A stretch of 64,000 nucleotides of DNA from Aureibaculum luteum. GTDB lineage: Bacteria > Bacteroidota > Bacteroidia > Flavobacteriales > Flavobacteriaceae. A program made the position numbers and the translations under genes. Below are positions 1-9,064 of this stretch, piece after piece (position 1 is the first letter of the stretch; each line of letters begins with the position of its first letter). The notes below the pieces were generated by a model that ran no database searches, was not told the origin of the DNA, and saw nothing but the letters and a program-made list of their open reading frames with translations. The stretch lies in the NCBI RefSeq assembly GCF_003449015.1, contig NZ_QRGD01000003.1, positions 496,001 to 560,000 on the forward strand, read 5' to 3'.

Positions 1-2
1 AT

Positions 3-68
3 CTTTGGTATGTAATTTTAGTAGTGGCAATTTATTTTATTGTCCGTAGAATTAGAAAGAAAAAATAA
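3..68 (+). CDS. C-terminal end of a small membrane protein (partial)
   Basis: An open frame enters from the left edge and stops at a TAA at 66-68. The 21 visible residues are a hydrophobic stretch (LWYVILVVAIYF) followed by a basic tail ending RRIRKKK. That is how a short inner-membrane protein with a cytoplasmic positive tail ends. The stop lies one base before the ATG of the next small membrane protein, so the two are probably co-transcribed. The family cannot be named from this fragment. Confidence 0.5.
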   Translation, partial: LWYVILVVAIYFIVRRIRKKK

Positions 69-69
69 T

Positions 70-240
70 ATGAATTTGTTAACCATAGTACAACAACTTG
101 ATATTGAAAAAAAGCTCAAGGACGCTCCTGATGGCGGCTATGAAATAGGTATTTTAATTGGCACTTATTTACCGTTTGCTGTACTAGTTGTCATTGCCTA
201 TATCATGTATCATAGGGCAAAAAAGAAAAAAAGGTTTTAA
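70..240 (+). CDS. Small single-pass membrane protein, unknown function
   Basis: This 56-residue protein starts at the ATG at 70, which follows the upstream stop with one base between. The frame is open from 40, but that extension would overlap the preceding gene. Residues about 1-24 are polar. Residues about 25-46 form one hydrophobic segment (IGILIGTYLPFAVLVVIAYIM). The tail HRAKKKKRF is strongly basic, giving a predicted periplasmic N-terminus and cytoplasmic C-terminus by the positive-inside rule. It resembles the end of the preceding gene in plan, so the two may be a pair of small membrane proteins upstream of lgt. I do not recognise the family. Confidence 0.55.
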   Translation: MNLLTIVQQLDIEKKLKDAPDGGYEIGILIGTYLPFAVLVVIAYIMYHRAKKKKRF

Positions 241-287
241 TATTTTATAATTACTGTACTTAAAATTGAATAGACTCAGCACAACTT

Positions 288-1121
288 ATGAATGAAAGAA
301 TTGTAACTTGGAATCTTGATCCAGTTATTTATTGGATAACTGATTCTTTTCCATTAAAATATTATGGCTTATTTTTCATAACAGGTCTTCTTTTGGCTAA
401 TTATGTGGCCAAACGTATTTACATTAAAGAAAATATCCCAGTTAAAAATTTAGAGAAGTTGTTTTTCTATATTATTATTGGAATCGTCTTAGGAGCAAGA
501 CTCGGACATTGTTTCTTTTATGAGCCTTCATATTACTTTCAAAACCCTATCGAAATTTTATTGCCAATTCAAAAGATAGAAGGTTCTTATCAATTTACAG
601 GTTTCCAAGGATTAGCAAGTCATGGAGGTGCTATTGGTGCTTTAATTGCAATTGGCATTTACTGCAAAAAATATAAAACAAACTTTTTATGGGTCTTAGA
701 CAGAATCGCAATTGCCACACCAATAGTAGCTGTCTTCATTAGATTAGGGAATTTTATGAACTCTGAAATTTATGGAAAACCAACAGATGGGAATTGGGGT
801 GTTATTTTTCAAAGAGATGATTTAATACCACGACATCCAACCCAACTTTACGAAGCATTTTCATACCTTTTAATATTCGGAATTTTACTATTTACCTATA
901 AGAAAATGGCTAATAAATTACCTAACGGACAAATTTTTGGACTACTTTTAGTCTTAGTGTTTTCTGCTAGATTTATGATTGAATTTTTTAAAGAAAACCA
1001 AGTAGGGTTTGAAGACGCAATGAGTATCAATATGGGACAAATTTTAAGCATTCCTTTTATTATTGTTGGACTTATATTGATTTTTATAAAAAGAAGGTCA
1101 ACACAATCTGTAAAGCACTAA
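288..1121 (+). CDS. lgt: Prolipoprotein diacylglyceryl transferase
   Basis: Lgt moves a diacylglyceryl group from phosphatidylglycerol to the lipobox cysteine of prelipoproteins in the inner membrane, the first step of lipoprotein maturation. The 277-residue protein has the usual length and several hydrophobic segments. It carries the family signature RLGNFMNSEIYGKP from residue 152, and the GLASHGGAIG segment with the conserved His near residue 112. A late Arg in FSARFMIEFFKE matches the second catalytic arginine region. Several lipoproteins in this window (S8 protease, DUF3179, CBM9-like, the 216-residue lipoprotein) would be substrates. It converges with the ACT-domain gene, leaving 23 bases between them. 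Confidence 0.96.
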   Translation: MNERIVTWNLDPVIYWITDSFPLKYYGLFFITGLLLANYVAKRIYIKENIPVKNLEKLFFYIIIGIVLGARLGHCFFYEPSYYFQNPIEILLPIQKIEGSYQFTGFQGLASHGGAIGALIAIGIYCKKYKTNFLWVLDRIAIATPIVAVFIRLGNFMNSEIYGKPTDGNWGVIFQRDDLIPRHPTQLYEAFSYLLIFGILLFTYKKMANKLPNGQIFGLLLVLVFSARFMIEFFKENQVGFEDAMSINMGQILSIPFIIVGLILIFIKRRSTQSVKH

Positions 1122-1144
1122 ATTAAGGAAACACCCAACTTACC

Positions 1145-1804
1145 CTAAGACAACTTCATATCCATTAAAATAGAAAAAGTCTGTTTAATATCGGTTTCTT
1201 TAACTACTATAGTAATTTCATTTGTAGTTGAAATTATCTCTTGCACTGAAATATTTGCCCAAGCCAATTGTTTTAAAATAAAATAATAAATACCAGACTG
1301 TTCCACATTAGTCTTCGGTAATTTTATGGTTAATGAAGCTAAATTTGAAGCCGCCCAAAGCACCTCTTCACCATCAAATATTTCTTCAACTTTTAGTTTT
1401 AGTTTTTTACTTATTACAATACTCGTTTCAAAGACACCTTGTGATATGGTAAAGAAATTATCACTATCATTACCAATATCATTTAGTAATTTGGTTATTT
1501 TCGAAACTAAGGTTGCCGTATTTTTAAATGTATAATCACATAAGTCTGATCGCATAATAAAGTCGCCAGAAGACAAGGCTATTCGTTTAATATTTTTTCT
1601 AACTTTTAACACACTGGATGGCGACAACCTATTCACAGCCATCATTATAGCACCCTCTTTTATTTCTTTCTTTAATATTTTTTCAACTTCTGGTTTTATA
1701 ACTCTAGCTAATGACGATACGTTAATTAATTTATCATAAAGGGCCTCTTCAATAAATGGCGTTTTATTTATAATTGCAGTAACAGCTTCTTGAATGGTTT
1801 TCAT
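1145..1804 (-). CDS. Free-standing ACT-domain protein related to aspartate kinase regulatory region
   Basis: This 219-residue protein has no kinase domain. The N-terminal ~60 residues look like a helical, possibly winged-helix unit (IKPEVEKILKKEIKEGAIMMAVNRL). Residues about 150-215 have the beta-alpha-beta pattern of an ACT domain (LASLTIKLPKTNVEQSGIYYF, then EIISTTNEITIVVKE), like the regulatory end of aspartate kinases. The gene is divergent from the aspartate kinase at 1902 with a 97-base shared upstream region, so a role in sensing lysine or threonine or modulating that kinase is plausible. That is inference: no DNA-binding function can be proved here. The start is the ATG at 1804. Confidence 0.6.
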   Translation of the reverse strand: MKTIQEAVTAIINKTPFIEEALYDKLINVSSLARVIKPEVEKILKKEIKEGAIMMAVNRLSPSSVLKVRKNIKRIALSSGDFIMRSDLCDYTFKNTATLVSKITKLLNDIGNDSDNFFTISQGVFETSIVISKKLKLKVEEIFDGEEVLWAASNLASLTIKLPKTNVEQSGIYYFILKQLAWANISVQEIISTTNEITIVVKETDIKQTFSILMDMKLS

Positions 1805-1901
1805 TTGTTTAAATTTAAACTATTTGTTATAATTTGTAAAAATAAATTAAAAAGTTGTATAACAATGCGAACTAAGCAACTTTTGTGTAAAATTTTAGAT
1901 T

Positions 1902-3233
1902 ATGATAGTTTTTAAATTTGGTGGAACGTCAGTTGGTAGTGCCGAAAACATAAAAAAAGTAGCAGCCATTATAAATGATTGTGACCGTGAAAAAATAATA
2001 GTTTTATCGGCTGTTTCAGGCACCACAAATAGCTTAGTTGAAATAAATAACTGTCTAGCTAATGATAAAAAAGAAGATGCTATTGCCATAATTAACAAAC
2101 TGGAGTTAAGCTATAACCAATTGATTTCAGAATTATTTAATGAAGAAAGTCACCACTTAGATGCACAGCCATTCATTAAAACGAAATTCGAAGAATTAAG
2201 ATTGTTTACTAATGAAGCGACTAAAAATGAAAAAATAATTTTAGCTCAAGGTGAAATTATCTCCACCAATTTGTTTCAAATTTACCAAAAACAATTAGGT
2301 AATTCTACAGCATTAATTTCAGCTCTTGATTTTATGTCAATTGACACGAATGAAGAACCTGAAAACGAAAAAATAAAAACAAAATTAACTGCAATTTTAG
2401 CTAATAACAAGGCTAAAACAATTATTACACAAGGTTTTATTTGCCTAAACCCCAATAACGAGGTTGATAATTTAAAAAGAGGGGGTAGTGATTATAGTGC
2501 TTCTTTAATTGGTGCCGCTATTAATGCAGAACAAATACAAATTTGGACAGACATTGATGGTATGCACAACAACGACCCTCGATATGTTGAAAACACTTTT
2601 CCAATAGGAGAAATCTCTTTCGACGAGGCGGCAGAATTAGCGTATTTCGGAGCAAAAATTTTGCATCCACAAAGTATAATTCCTGCTCAAAAAAATAATA
2701 TTCCCGTTCTCCTAAAAAATACATTTAATCCTGAAGCAAAAGGAACTTTAATTAAAAATTGTCACAATAGTACTGGTGTTAGAGCCATTGCTGCTAAAGA
2801 TGGTATTATTGCTATAAAAATAAAATCATACCGAATGCTAATGGCATATGGTTTTTTAAATAATGTTTTTGCAGTCTTTGAAAAATATCACACTCCAATT
2901 GATATGATTACCACTTCAGAAATTGCGGTTTCACTTACCATAGACAATCAGAAATATCTGAAAGAAATTGTTGAAGAATTGAACACTATTGGTAAAGTAG
3001 AATATGACACTGACATGAGTATTATTTGTCTTGCTGGTAATTTTTCACATAGTGGAAAAGGAATCAGTGCGGCTGTATTAAATTGTTTAACTGATGTAGC
3101 TATACGCATGATTTCCTACGGTGGTAGCCAATATAACATTTCACTACTGGTTGAAAAGAACGATAAGGTTAGGGCATTAAATTTATTAAATGAAGGATTA
3201 TTTGTACAACAAAACAAACCTCAAGAAGCTTAA
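1902..3233 (+). CDS. Aspartate kinase (monofunctional)
   Basis: This enzyme phosphorylates L-aspartate, the first step to lysine, threonine and methionine. The 443-residue protein opens with the kinase motif FKFGGTSVG (residues 4-12) and has the Asp/ATP-site segment GGSDYSASLIGAAI and WTDIDGMHNNDPR, typical of the AAK fold. The C-terminal third holds two ACT domains, visible at MITTSEIAVSLTI and at SIICLAGNFSHSGKG. There is no homoserine dehydrogenase domain, so it is not ThrA. It is one of two aspartate kinases in the window (the other is 6127-7377) and is divergent from the free ACT protein. Which end product inhibits it cannot be read from sequence. Confidence 0.93.
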   Translation: MIVFKFGGTSVGSAENIKKVAAIINDCDREKIIVLSAVSGTTNSLVEINNCLANDKKEDAIAIINKLELSYNQLISELFNEESHHLDAQPFIKTKFEELRLFTNEATKNEKIILAQGEIISTNLFQIYQKQLGNSTALISALDFMSIDTNEEPENEKIKTKLTAILANNKAKTIITQGFICLNPNNEVDNLKRGGSDYSASLIGAAINAEQIQIWTDIDGMHNNDPRYVENTFPIGEISFDEAAELAYFGAKILHPQSIIPAQKNNIPVLLKNTFNPEAKGTLIKNCHNSTGVRAIAAKDGIIAIKIKSYRMLMAYGFLNNVFAVFEKYHTPIDMITTSEIAVSLTIDNQKYLKEIVEELNTIGKVEYDTDMSIICLAGNFSHSGKGISAAVLNCLTDVAIRMISYGGSQYNISLLVEKNDKVRALNLLNEGLFVQQNKPQEA

Positions 3234-3285
3234 AATAAATTTTGAAATTGGTAATTTATTCAGAATTTTTTCTTTGAAATTTTAG

Positions 3286-4284
3286 CTAGTCTAGGATATC
3301 TGACAATTTTTCAAACTCTTTTTTGGGATCTTTATTTTCGTAAAGAATTTTATAAATGGTATCAATTATTGGTGTTTTAGCACCATTTTCTTCCTTGATT
3401 TTATAAGCACTTTTTGTAGCATAATACCCTTCAGCCACCATACTCATTTCTAGCATTGCAGATTTTACGGTATAGCCTTTACCAATCATGTTACCAAACA
3501 TTCTATTTCTACTGAATACTGAATATCCGGTAACTAATAAATCACCTAAATAGGCAGAATTATTAATATTACGTTTCATTTTATGTACTTTTTTAATGAA
3601 ACCTTTCATTTCTCTAATGGCATTTGACATAAGTACCGCTTGGAAATTATCACCATAACCAACACCATGAGCTACTCCAGCCGCAATGGCATAAATATTT
3701 TTTAAAACCGCAGCATATTCTGTACCTACAATATCATCAGAAGTCTTTGTTTTAATATATCGACTGGCCAACAATGCACTCATAACACTCGCCTTCTTTC
3801 TATCCTTACAGGCCAAGGTTAAATACGACAAGCGTTCTAAAGCAACCTCTTCTGCATGGCAAGGCCCAGTGATAACACCAATATCTTCAAAAGGAATATT
3901 ATATTTTTCATGAAAATGCTCTCCAACTATTAATCCTGATTCTGGAACAATTCCTTTTATTGCTGAAAAAATTATTCTTCCCTCAAGTGAAACATTGAGC
4001 TTATCTAACTCTTGACTAAGAAAAGCAGAAGGAATAGCAAAAACCAAATAGTCCGCATAATTAACCATTTCGTTAATATCATTACTCAATAGTAATTGCT
4101 CAGTATCAAACTCCACTGAACTTAGATATTTTGGATTATGTTGATCAGATTTAATATACTCAATTACCGAAGTACTTCGCATATACCAACCAATTTCATT
4201 AATATTTTCACTCAACATTTTTACAATAGCTGTAGCCCAACTACCGCCTCCAAAAACTGCTATTTTAGGATATTTTTTTTTCAT
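3286..4284 (-). CDS. gpsA: NAD(P)H-dependent glycerol-3-phosphate dehydrogenase
   Basis: GpsA reduces dihydroxyacetone phosphate to sn-glycerol 3-phosphate, the backbone of phospholipids. The 332-residue cytosolic protein has the Rossmann motif GGGSWATAI near the N-terminus, the GPCHAEEVA segment, and the substrate/catalytic lysine region AAVLKNIYAIAAGVAHG followed by NAIREM. Its ATG begins directly after the TAA of the acyltransferase gene upstream on the same strand, with no spacer, so the two are translationally coupled. Pairing G3P supply with an acyltransferase fits membrane lipid synthesis. Confidence 0.95.
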   Translation of the reverse strand: MKKKYPKIAVFGGGSWATAIVKMLSENINEIGWYMRSTSVIEYIKSDQHNPKYLSSVEFDTEQLLLSNDINEMVNYADYLVFAIPSAFLSQELDKLNVSLEGRIIFSAIKGIVPESGLIVGEHFHEKYNIPFEDIGVITGPCHAEEVALERLSYLTLACKDRKKASVMSALLASRYIKTKTSDDIVGTEYAAVLKNIYAIAAGVAHGVGYGDNFQAVLMSNAIREMKGFIKKVHKMKRNINNSAYLGDLLVTGYSVFSRNRMFGNMIGKGYTVKSAMLEMSMVAEGYYATKSAYKIKEENGAKTPIIDTIYKILYENKDPKKEFEKLSDILD

Positions 4285-6093
4285 TTATATTTGATTTTCA
4301 TTCTCGGAAAGTTTTCTTTCTAACTCCGCTTGAAATTCCTCCATAACTGGTTTTACCGTGCTTTCAGGTAAGTCGGCAATTCTAATGTACATTAATCCGT
4401 CAATGGCATTATTAAATTTCGGATCAACATTAAAAGCAACCAACCTGGCATTTTGCTTTACATACTTTTTTAATAATACTGGTAAACGCAAAGCTCCTGG
4501 CTCTAATTCATCAATAATTTTATCAAATTTCTGCATATCAGATTTGCTTTCATCAAAAACAAAGTCTTTATCTACATCATTTAATTTTACTTTATATTCT
4601 TTTTTAGGATGTATATATTGAGCCAAATACGGGTCATAATAATTAGATTTCATAAACTCAATCATTAATGACTTAGAAAAATTTGAAAACTGATTACTAA
4701 TACTAACCCCACCCATTAAAAATTTATGATCGGGAAACCTTAACGTTACATGCACTATTCCTTTCCATAATAAAAACAATGGCATCGGTTTTTGCTGATA
4801 GTCTTTAATAATAAAAGCCCTTCCCATTTCAATTGTTTTCTCCATCATCTTAAACAACTCTGGCTCCATTCTAAACAAGGTGCTAATGTAAAACCCTCTT
4901 ATGCCATGCTTTTTAAAAATTTCTTTACCCAAGCCCATTCGATAAGCACCAGCAACTATTTTTGCCTCATTGTCCCATAGGAACATGTGCTGATAGTACT
5001 TATCATAAACATCAATATCAATATCATTATTTGTACCCTCACCCACTTCTCTAAAGGTAATTTCTCTTAGCCTTCCTATTTCACGTAATATATATGGTAT
5101 TTGATCACTTTCTGCTAAAAAGACTTCATAATTCTTGCTTTCTAACAAACGAGCATCTCCACTTCTTAAGTTTTCAATTTCTTTATTAATTTTTTCAATT
5201 GAAACTGGCGGAATAACCTCTTTAGGTTGTTTCGGAATTTTTAAAGATGGTGTTTTTATGAGCCTATTATTTACCTCGAACGGATTTGCCAACATGTATG
5301 TTTTCTTTCGAAGAAAATTATGAAAATCGTCAATATCTTCATGCTCTTTTTGATCTTTTACAGAAATCACTTTCCCTATTCTAACCTTTATAATTCTACT
5401 TCCTTGACGCAGTGCTTCTGATGGCAGTTTTGCCGTCCTTAAAACACTATTTATTTTGGAAAGAAAATAGAACAACCGGCTGTTTTTTGCGTGAAAATAA
5501 ATGGGAATAACAGGTACATTTGCTTTATGGATTAATTTTATAGCTCCTTCTTCCCAAGGTTTATCTACAATTAATTTTCCATCTTTATATGTTGAAACTT
5601 CCCCAGCGGGAAAAATACCCAATGAATTACCGTCTCTTAAATGTTGTAATGCATTTTTTAGTCCTGTAATACTTGATTTCGCGTCCTTGCGGTCTTCAAA
5701 AGGATTGACAGGCATTACATAGGGCTTTAACGGCTCAATTCTATGTAACAAAAAATTGCCAATTATTTTATAGTCTGGTCTTTTTTCTACCAACAACTTT
5801 AACAATAGAACACCGTCAATACCTCCTAATGGGTGATTTGAAATACTTATAAAAGCTCCATCTTTCGGTATGCGTTTTAAATCCTCTTTAGGTATTTCAA
5901 ATTTTATTTGTAACTCATCTAAAATGGCATTTAAAAATACAACATCTTTTTTATCTTTATGCTTCGTGTAAACTCTGTTTAGTTTTGATAGGCGGAGAAC
6001 TTTCATTAATACCCAGCCCATAAATGTACCTACAAAACCATATTTGTCTAGGTGTATTACTTTGGCAATTTCTTTAGAAGATACTAATTCCAT
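4285..6093 (-). CDS. Bifunctional acyltransferase, OlsF-like (PlsC-type + GNAT-type), probable ornithine/aminolipid synthesis
   Basis: The 602-residue protein joins two acyltransferase units. Residues about 75-270 are a PlsC/lysophospholipid acyltransferase-like domain with SNHPLGGIDG (His87 and Asp93, an HX5D spacing rather than the usual HX4D), GIFPAGEVS and VPVIPIYF. Residues about 310-480 are a GNAT-like N-acyltransferase domain of the OlsB type (LREITFREVGEGTNNDID, AGAYRMG, EMGRAFI). This order matches OlsF, known from Serratia and Flavobacterium, where the C-terminal part N-acylates ornithine and the N-terminal part adds the second acyl chain. Assignment to OlsF is by architecture; a glycine-lipid enzyme is an alternative. 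It is the first gene of an operon with gpsA, behind a perfect TATATTTG box. Confidence 0.75.
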   Translation of the reverse strand: MELVSSKEIAKVIHLDKYGFVGTFMGWVLMKVLRLSKLNRVYTKHKDKKDVVFLNAILDELQIKFEIPKEDLKRIPKDGAFISISNHPLGGIDGVLLLKLLVEKRPDYKIIGNFLLHRIEPLKPYVMPVNPFEDRKDAKSSITGLKNALQHLRDGNSLGIFPAGEVSTYKDGKLIVDKPWEEGAIKLIHKANVPVIPIYFHAKNSRLFYFLSKINSVLRTAKLPSEALRQGSRIIKVRIGKVISVKDQKEHEDIDDFHNFLRKKTYMLANPFEVNNRLIKTPSLKIPKQPKEVIPPVSIEKINKEIENLRSGDARLLESKNYEVFLAESDQIPYILREIGRLREITFREVGEGTNNDIDIDVYDKYYQHMFLWDNEAKIVAGAYRMGLGKEIFKKHGIRGFYISTLFRMEPELFKMMEKTIEMGRAFIIKDYQQKPMPLFLLWKGIVHVTLRFPDHKFLMGGVSISNQFSNFSKSLMIEFMKSNYYDPYLAQYIHPKKEYKVKLNDVDKDFVFDESKSDMQKFDKIIDELEPGALRLPVLLKKYVKQNARLVAFNVDPKFNNAIDGLMYIRIADLPESTVKPVMEEFQAELERKLSENENQI

Positions 6094-6112
6094 GTTGGGT
6101 TTTTGACAGCCT

Positions 6113-6120
6113 CAAATATA
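6113..6120 (-). promoter_or_regulatory. Promoter -7 box (TATATTTG) for olsF-like/gpsA operon
   Basis: A perfect match to the Bacteroidota TAnnTTTG box lies on the minus strand about 20 bases upstream of the acyltransferase ATG. That leaves a very short leader, as is common in this phylum. Confidence 0.6.
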
Positions 6121-6126
6121 GGTAAT

Positions 6127-7377
6127 TTATTGAACAACTATCTGCATAGTTTCTTGAGTTAATTGTTTTAACAATACTTTGTTATTTTGTTCTAAATCCT
6201 TAATATTTTTATTTTTAAAATGTCTAACTGTATATAAAGAAACATTTTTAAAACATACTACTTTATACTTATAACTGAGCTCCGTTAATAGGTTTTTAAT
6301 CAAACTAAAATTATCTTCCAAACAAATAGAAAAGCTAATTGCTGAATTTTGAATCAAGTTTACTTTCATTTTGTATTGATGAAACAAATTAAATATTTCA
6401 CTAATATTTTGCTCAACGACAAAAGAAAAATCTAAAGCAGAGATGGAGAGAAATAATTGATTTTTTTTAACGATAAAACAAGGTATTTCAGGGACCAGTC
6501 TCTTACCATCACTTACATGCGTGCCCTTTTTGTTTGGGTTTAAAAATGATTTAACCAATAAAGGAATCCCCTTATTCTGCAACGGCTGCAAGGTTTTAGG
6601 GTGTATAACAGAAGCTCCATAAAAAGCCAACTCTATAGCCTCAGTGTATGATATTTGTTCCAGCAATTGTGTTTCCTTAAAATAACGAGGATCTGCATTT
6701 AAAACACCCTCTACATCTTTCCAAATCGTCAAACTATCAGCATTAAGACCATAAGCAAATATACCTGCCGAATAATCAGACCCTTCTCTTCCCAAAGTGG
6801 TAGTGTTACCATGTTCATTAGCCGCAATAAAACCCTGAGTGATGTATAATATTTGCGGATTAATTTTATTTACAATTGATTTTTCGGTCAGTTTCCAATC
6901 CACTTTAGCGTCACGATAATCACTATTCGTTTTAATACACTCTCTCACATCAAACCAAGTATTTTCAATGGCTGATTCATTTAAATAGCAACTTACAATT
7001 TTTGTGGATATGAGCTCAGCAATACTAACTATTTGATCATAAACAAAATTATAATCTGTTGATTTATTTCGAATCATAAAACCCGTTAATCCAATAAATA
7101 GATTTTCTATTTCTGAAAAAACTTTATGTTCTTTATTTTCAAATAATTCGTTTACTATATTGTAATGATAATCTCTTACTTCTTTTATAAATACTGGTAA
7201 TTCTTCCTTTTTAAAAAAATAAGCGTCTGAGACTTTTTCAAAAGCATTCGTCATTTTACCCATCGCTGACACCACAATAAGTAAATCTTGGTAACCAACT
7301 TCATTTAAAACGGTAACAATATTCTTTACACCTCTAGCATCTTTTACGGATGCTCCTCCAAATTTAAATACCTTCAT
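6127..7377 (-). CDS. Aspartate kinase (second paralogue)
   Basis: The 416-residue protein has the same fold as the kinase at 1902-3233: N-terminal FKFGGASVKDARG, the GREGSDYSAGIFAYGL segment and WKDVEGVLNADPR. The C-terminus has an ACT-like pair (LFLSISALDFSFVVEQNISEIF, then KVNLIQNSAISFSI). Kinase motifs are intact, so it should be active in the aspartate pathway, but the regulatory half differs clearly from the first copy, suggesting different feedback control. It lies 26 bases downstream of the GNAT gene on the same strand and probably shares its promoter. Two kinases with divergent regulatory ends are usual where lysine and threonine branches are controlled separately. Confidence 0.9.
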   Translation of the reverse strand: MKVFKFGGASVKDARGVKNIVTVLNEVGYQDLLIVVSAMGKMTNAFEKVSDAYFFKKEELPVFIKEVRDYHYNIVNELFENKEHKVFSEIENLFIGLTGFMIRNKSTDYNFVYDQIVSIAELISTKIVSCYLNESAIENTWFDVRECIKTNSDYRDAKVDWKLTEKSIVNKINPQILYITQGFIAANEHGNTTTLGREGSDYSAGIFAYGLNADSLTIWKDVEGVLNADPRYFKETQLLEQISYTEAIELAFYGASVIHPKTLQPLQNKGIPLLVKSFLNPNKKGTHVSDGKRLVPEIPCFIVKKNQLFLSISALDFSFVVEQNISEIFNLFHQYKMKVNLIQNSAISFSICLEDNFSLIKNLLTELSYKYKVVCFKNVSLYTVRHFKNKNIKDLEQNNKVLLKQLTQETMQIVVQ

Positions 7378-7403
7378 TTATTAAATCTGTTATGCATTGT
7401 AAA

Positions 7404-7886
7404 TTAATTTTCTTTGGATAAATATTCAACTATTTTTTCACGAGGCATTTGACAAATATTCCATTCTTCAAATACTGTGGCTCCTGTACTTTTATAAAAA
7501 TTTACAGCTGGTGTATTCCAATCTAAAACAACCCACTCAACTCTATTTATTTTGTTATTTACGGCAAACTTTAGAACACTATCATATAATGCTTTACCAA
7601 TACCCTCTTGTCTATGCTTTTGGGTTACTATTAAATCTTCTAAATGCAATGAAGAGCCTTTCCAAGTTGAAAACCTATGATAAAAAAGAGCCATCCCAAC
7701 AACGATATTGTCCAATTCAGCTAAATGAAGATAAAACGCAGGATGTTCTCTAAATCCATTTTCAATTAAGTCATCAACTGTTATTTCTACGGCATCAGGT
7801 TCTTTCTCAAAAACAGCCAATTCATTAATCAACTTCAGTACCGATTCCATATCATTTGGTTCGGCTTTTCTTATTTTAAAATTCAT
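7404..7886 (-). CDS. GNAT family N-acetyltransferase
   Basis: The 160-residue protein is a single GNAT domain. It has an N-terminal RKAEPNDMESVLKLI helix, the DLIVTQKHRQEGIGKALYD stretch (motif A with the Q/RxxGxG/A acetyl-CoA loop) and a later VLDWNTPAVNFYKSTGA segment (motif B). It resembles the diamine/thialysine acetyltransferase type (FEKEPDAVEITVDDL, EDLIV, FYKSTGA), which acetylates small amines, but the substrate cannot be fixed. It is the first gene of the transcript that also carries the second aspartate kinase. The start is the ATG at 7886. Confidence 0.88.
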   Translation of the reverse strand: MNFKIRKAEPNDMESVLKLINELAVFEKEPDAVEITVDDLIENGFREHPAFYLHLAELDNIVVGMALFYHRFSTWKGSSLHLEDLIVTQKHRQEGIGKALYDSVLKFAVNNKINRVEWVVLDWNTPAVNFYKSTGATVFEEWNICQMPREKIVEYLSKEN

Positions 7887-7904
7887 ATTTTAATAATGTT
7901 TGCA

Positions 7905-7912
7905 CAAATTTA
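7905..7912 (-). promoter_or_regulatory. Promoter -7 box (TAAATTTG) for GNAT-aspartate kinase transcript
   Basis: A perfect TAnnTTTG box on the minus strand, about 20 bases upstream of the GNAT start codon and inside the short divergent region shared with fbp. Confidence 0.55.
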
Positions 7913-7960
7913 ACGTTATTTGTAGGTATAACAAGTTAGGGTTCAACAAAATCAACACAA

Positions 7961-8980
7961 ATGCAACAGCACAGCACATTAGGTGAGTTTATTATAGAAA
8001 ACCAAAAACAGTTTAAATATTCTTCAGGAGAGTTATCTCGACTAATTAACTCAATCAGATTAGCGGCAAAAGTGGTAAATCATGAAGTAAATAAAGCGGG
8101 TTTAGTTGATATATTGGGTAAAGCAGGTGAAACGAATATTCAAGGTGAAGATCAACAAAAATTAGATGTTTATGCCAACACTATTTTTATGGAAACCCTT
8201 ACCAATAGAGAAATTGTTTGTGGTATAGCAAGTGAAGAAGAAGATGACTTTGTTACCATTTCGGGTAATGACGACTCAAACGAAAATAAATATGTAGTAT
8301 TGATTGATCCACTTGACGGATCGTCTAACGTAGATGTAAATGTATCTGTTGGAACCATTTTTTCTATTTATAGACGTGTTACCAAATCTGGAACCCCAGT
8401 TCAGTTAGAAGATTTTTTACAAGAAGGCAATAAACAAGTTGCTGCAGGCTATATTGTTTATGGAACATCAACCATGTTGGTATTTACTACCGGTCATGGC
8501 GTAAATGGATTTACTTTGAACCCAGCTATTGGAACATTTTATCTATCGCACCCTGATATGATGTTTCCTGAAGATGGCACTATTTATTCTATAAATGAAG
8601 GTAATTATGTGCATTTTCCACAAGGTGTAAAAGATTATTTGAAATATTGCCAAATGGAAGAGGGAGATAGACCTTATACTTCGCGTTATATAGGATCATT
8701 AGTTTCTGATTTTCATAGAAACATGATCAAAGGTGGTATTTATATTTACCCAACAAGTACTAAAGCTCCTAAAGGTAAATTACGTTTATTATATGAATGT
8801 AACCCTATGGCGTTTTTAGCTGAGCAAGCAGGAGGAAAAGCATCTGATGGTTATATGAGAATTATGGATATTAAGCCAACAGAATTACACCAACGCGTTC
8901 CCTTTTTCTGCGGCAGTACCAATATGATTGACGTTGCTGAACGGTTTATGAAAAACTATCCTGCTTCTGCTGATTATTAA
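7961..8980 (+). CDS. fbp: Fructose-1,6-bisphosphatase, class I
   Basis: Fbp hydrolyses fructose 1,6-bisphosphate to fructose 6-phosphate in gluconeogenesis. The 339-residue cytosolic protein is of class I length. It carries the metal site IASEEEDDF and the family signature [21 protein letters not shown], plus the C-terminal [21 protein letters not shown] block that contains the class I active-site consensus. The start ATG at 7961 gives the usual N-terminus ([10 protein letters not shown]). It is a single gene, divergent from the GNAT gene and convergent with the glutamate synthase-like gene. Confidence 0.96.
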   Translation: MQQHSTLGEFIIENQKQFKYSSGELSRLINSIRLAAKVVNHEVNKAGLVDILGKAGETNIQGEDQQKLDVYANTIFMETLTNREIVCGIASEEEDDFVTISGNDDSNENKYVVLIDPLDGSSNVDVNVSVGTIFSIYRRVTKSGTPVQLEDFLQEGNKQVAAGYIVYGTSTMLVFTTGHGVNGFTLNPAIGTFYLSHPDMMFPEDGTIYSINEGNYVHFPQGVKDYLKYCQMEEGDRPYTSRYIGSLVSDFHRNMIKGGIYIYPTSTKAPKGKLRLLYECNPMAFLAEQAGGKASDGYMRIMDIKPTELHQRVPFFCGSTNMIDVAERFMKNYPASADY

Positions 8981-9064
8981 TTATAAGAATAAGATTTTTA
9001 TTATACAGAATTCAATCTAAAAGTTTCAATTTAGAGTGACGATATAACTTCTTTTTATTCAAAT

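Noticed and set aside
1902-3233. Bifunctional aspartate kinase/homoserine dehydrogenase
   Set aside because: The protein ends after the ACT domains. There is no room for a homoserine dehydrogenase domain, and none follows.
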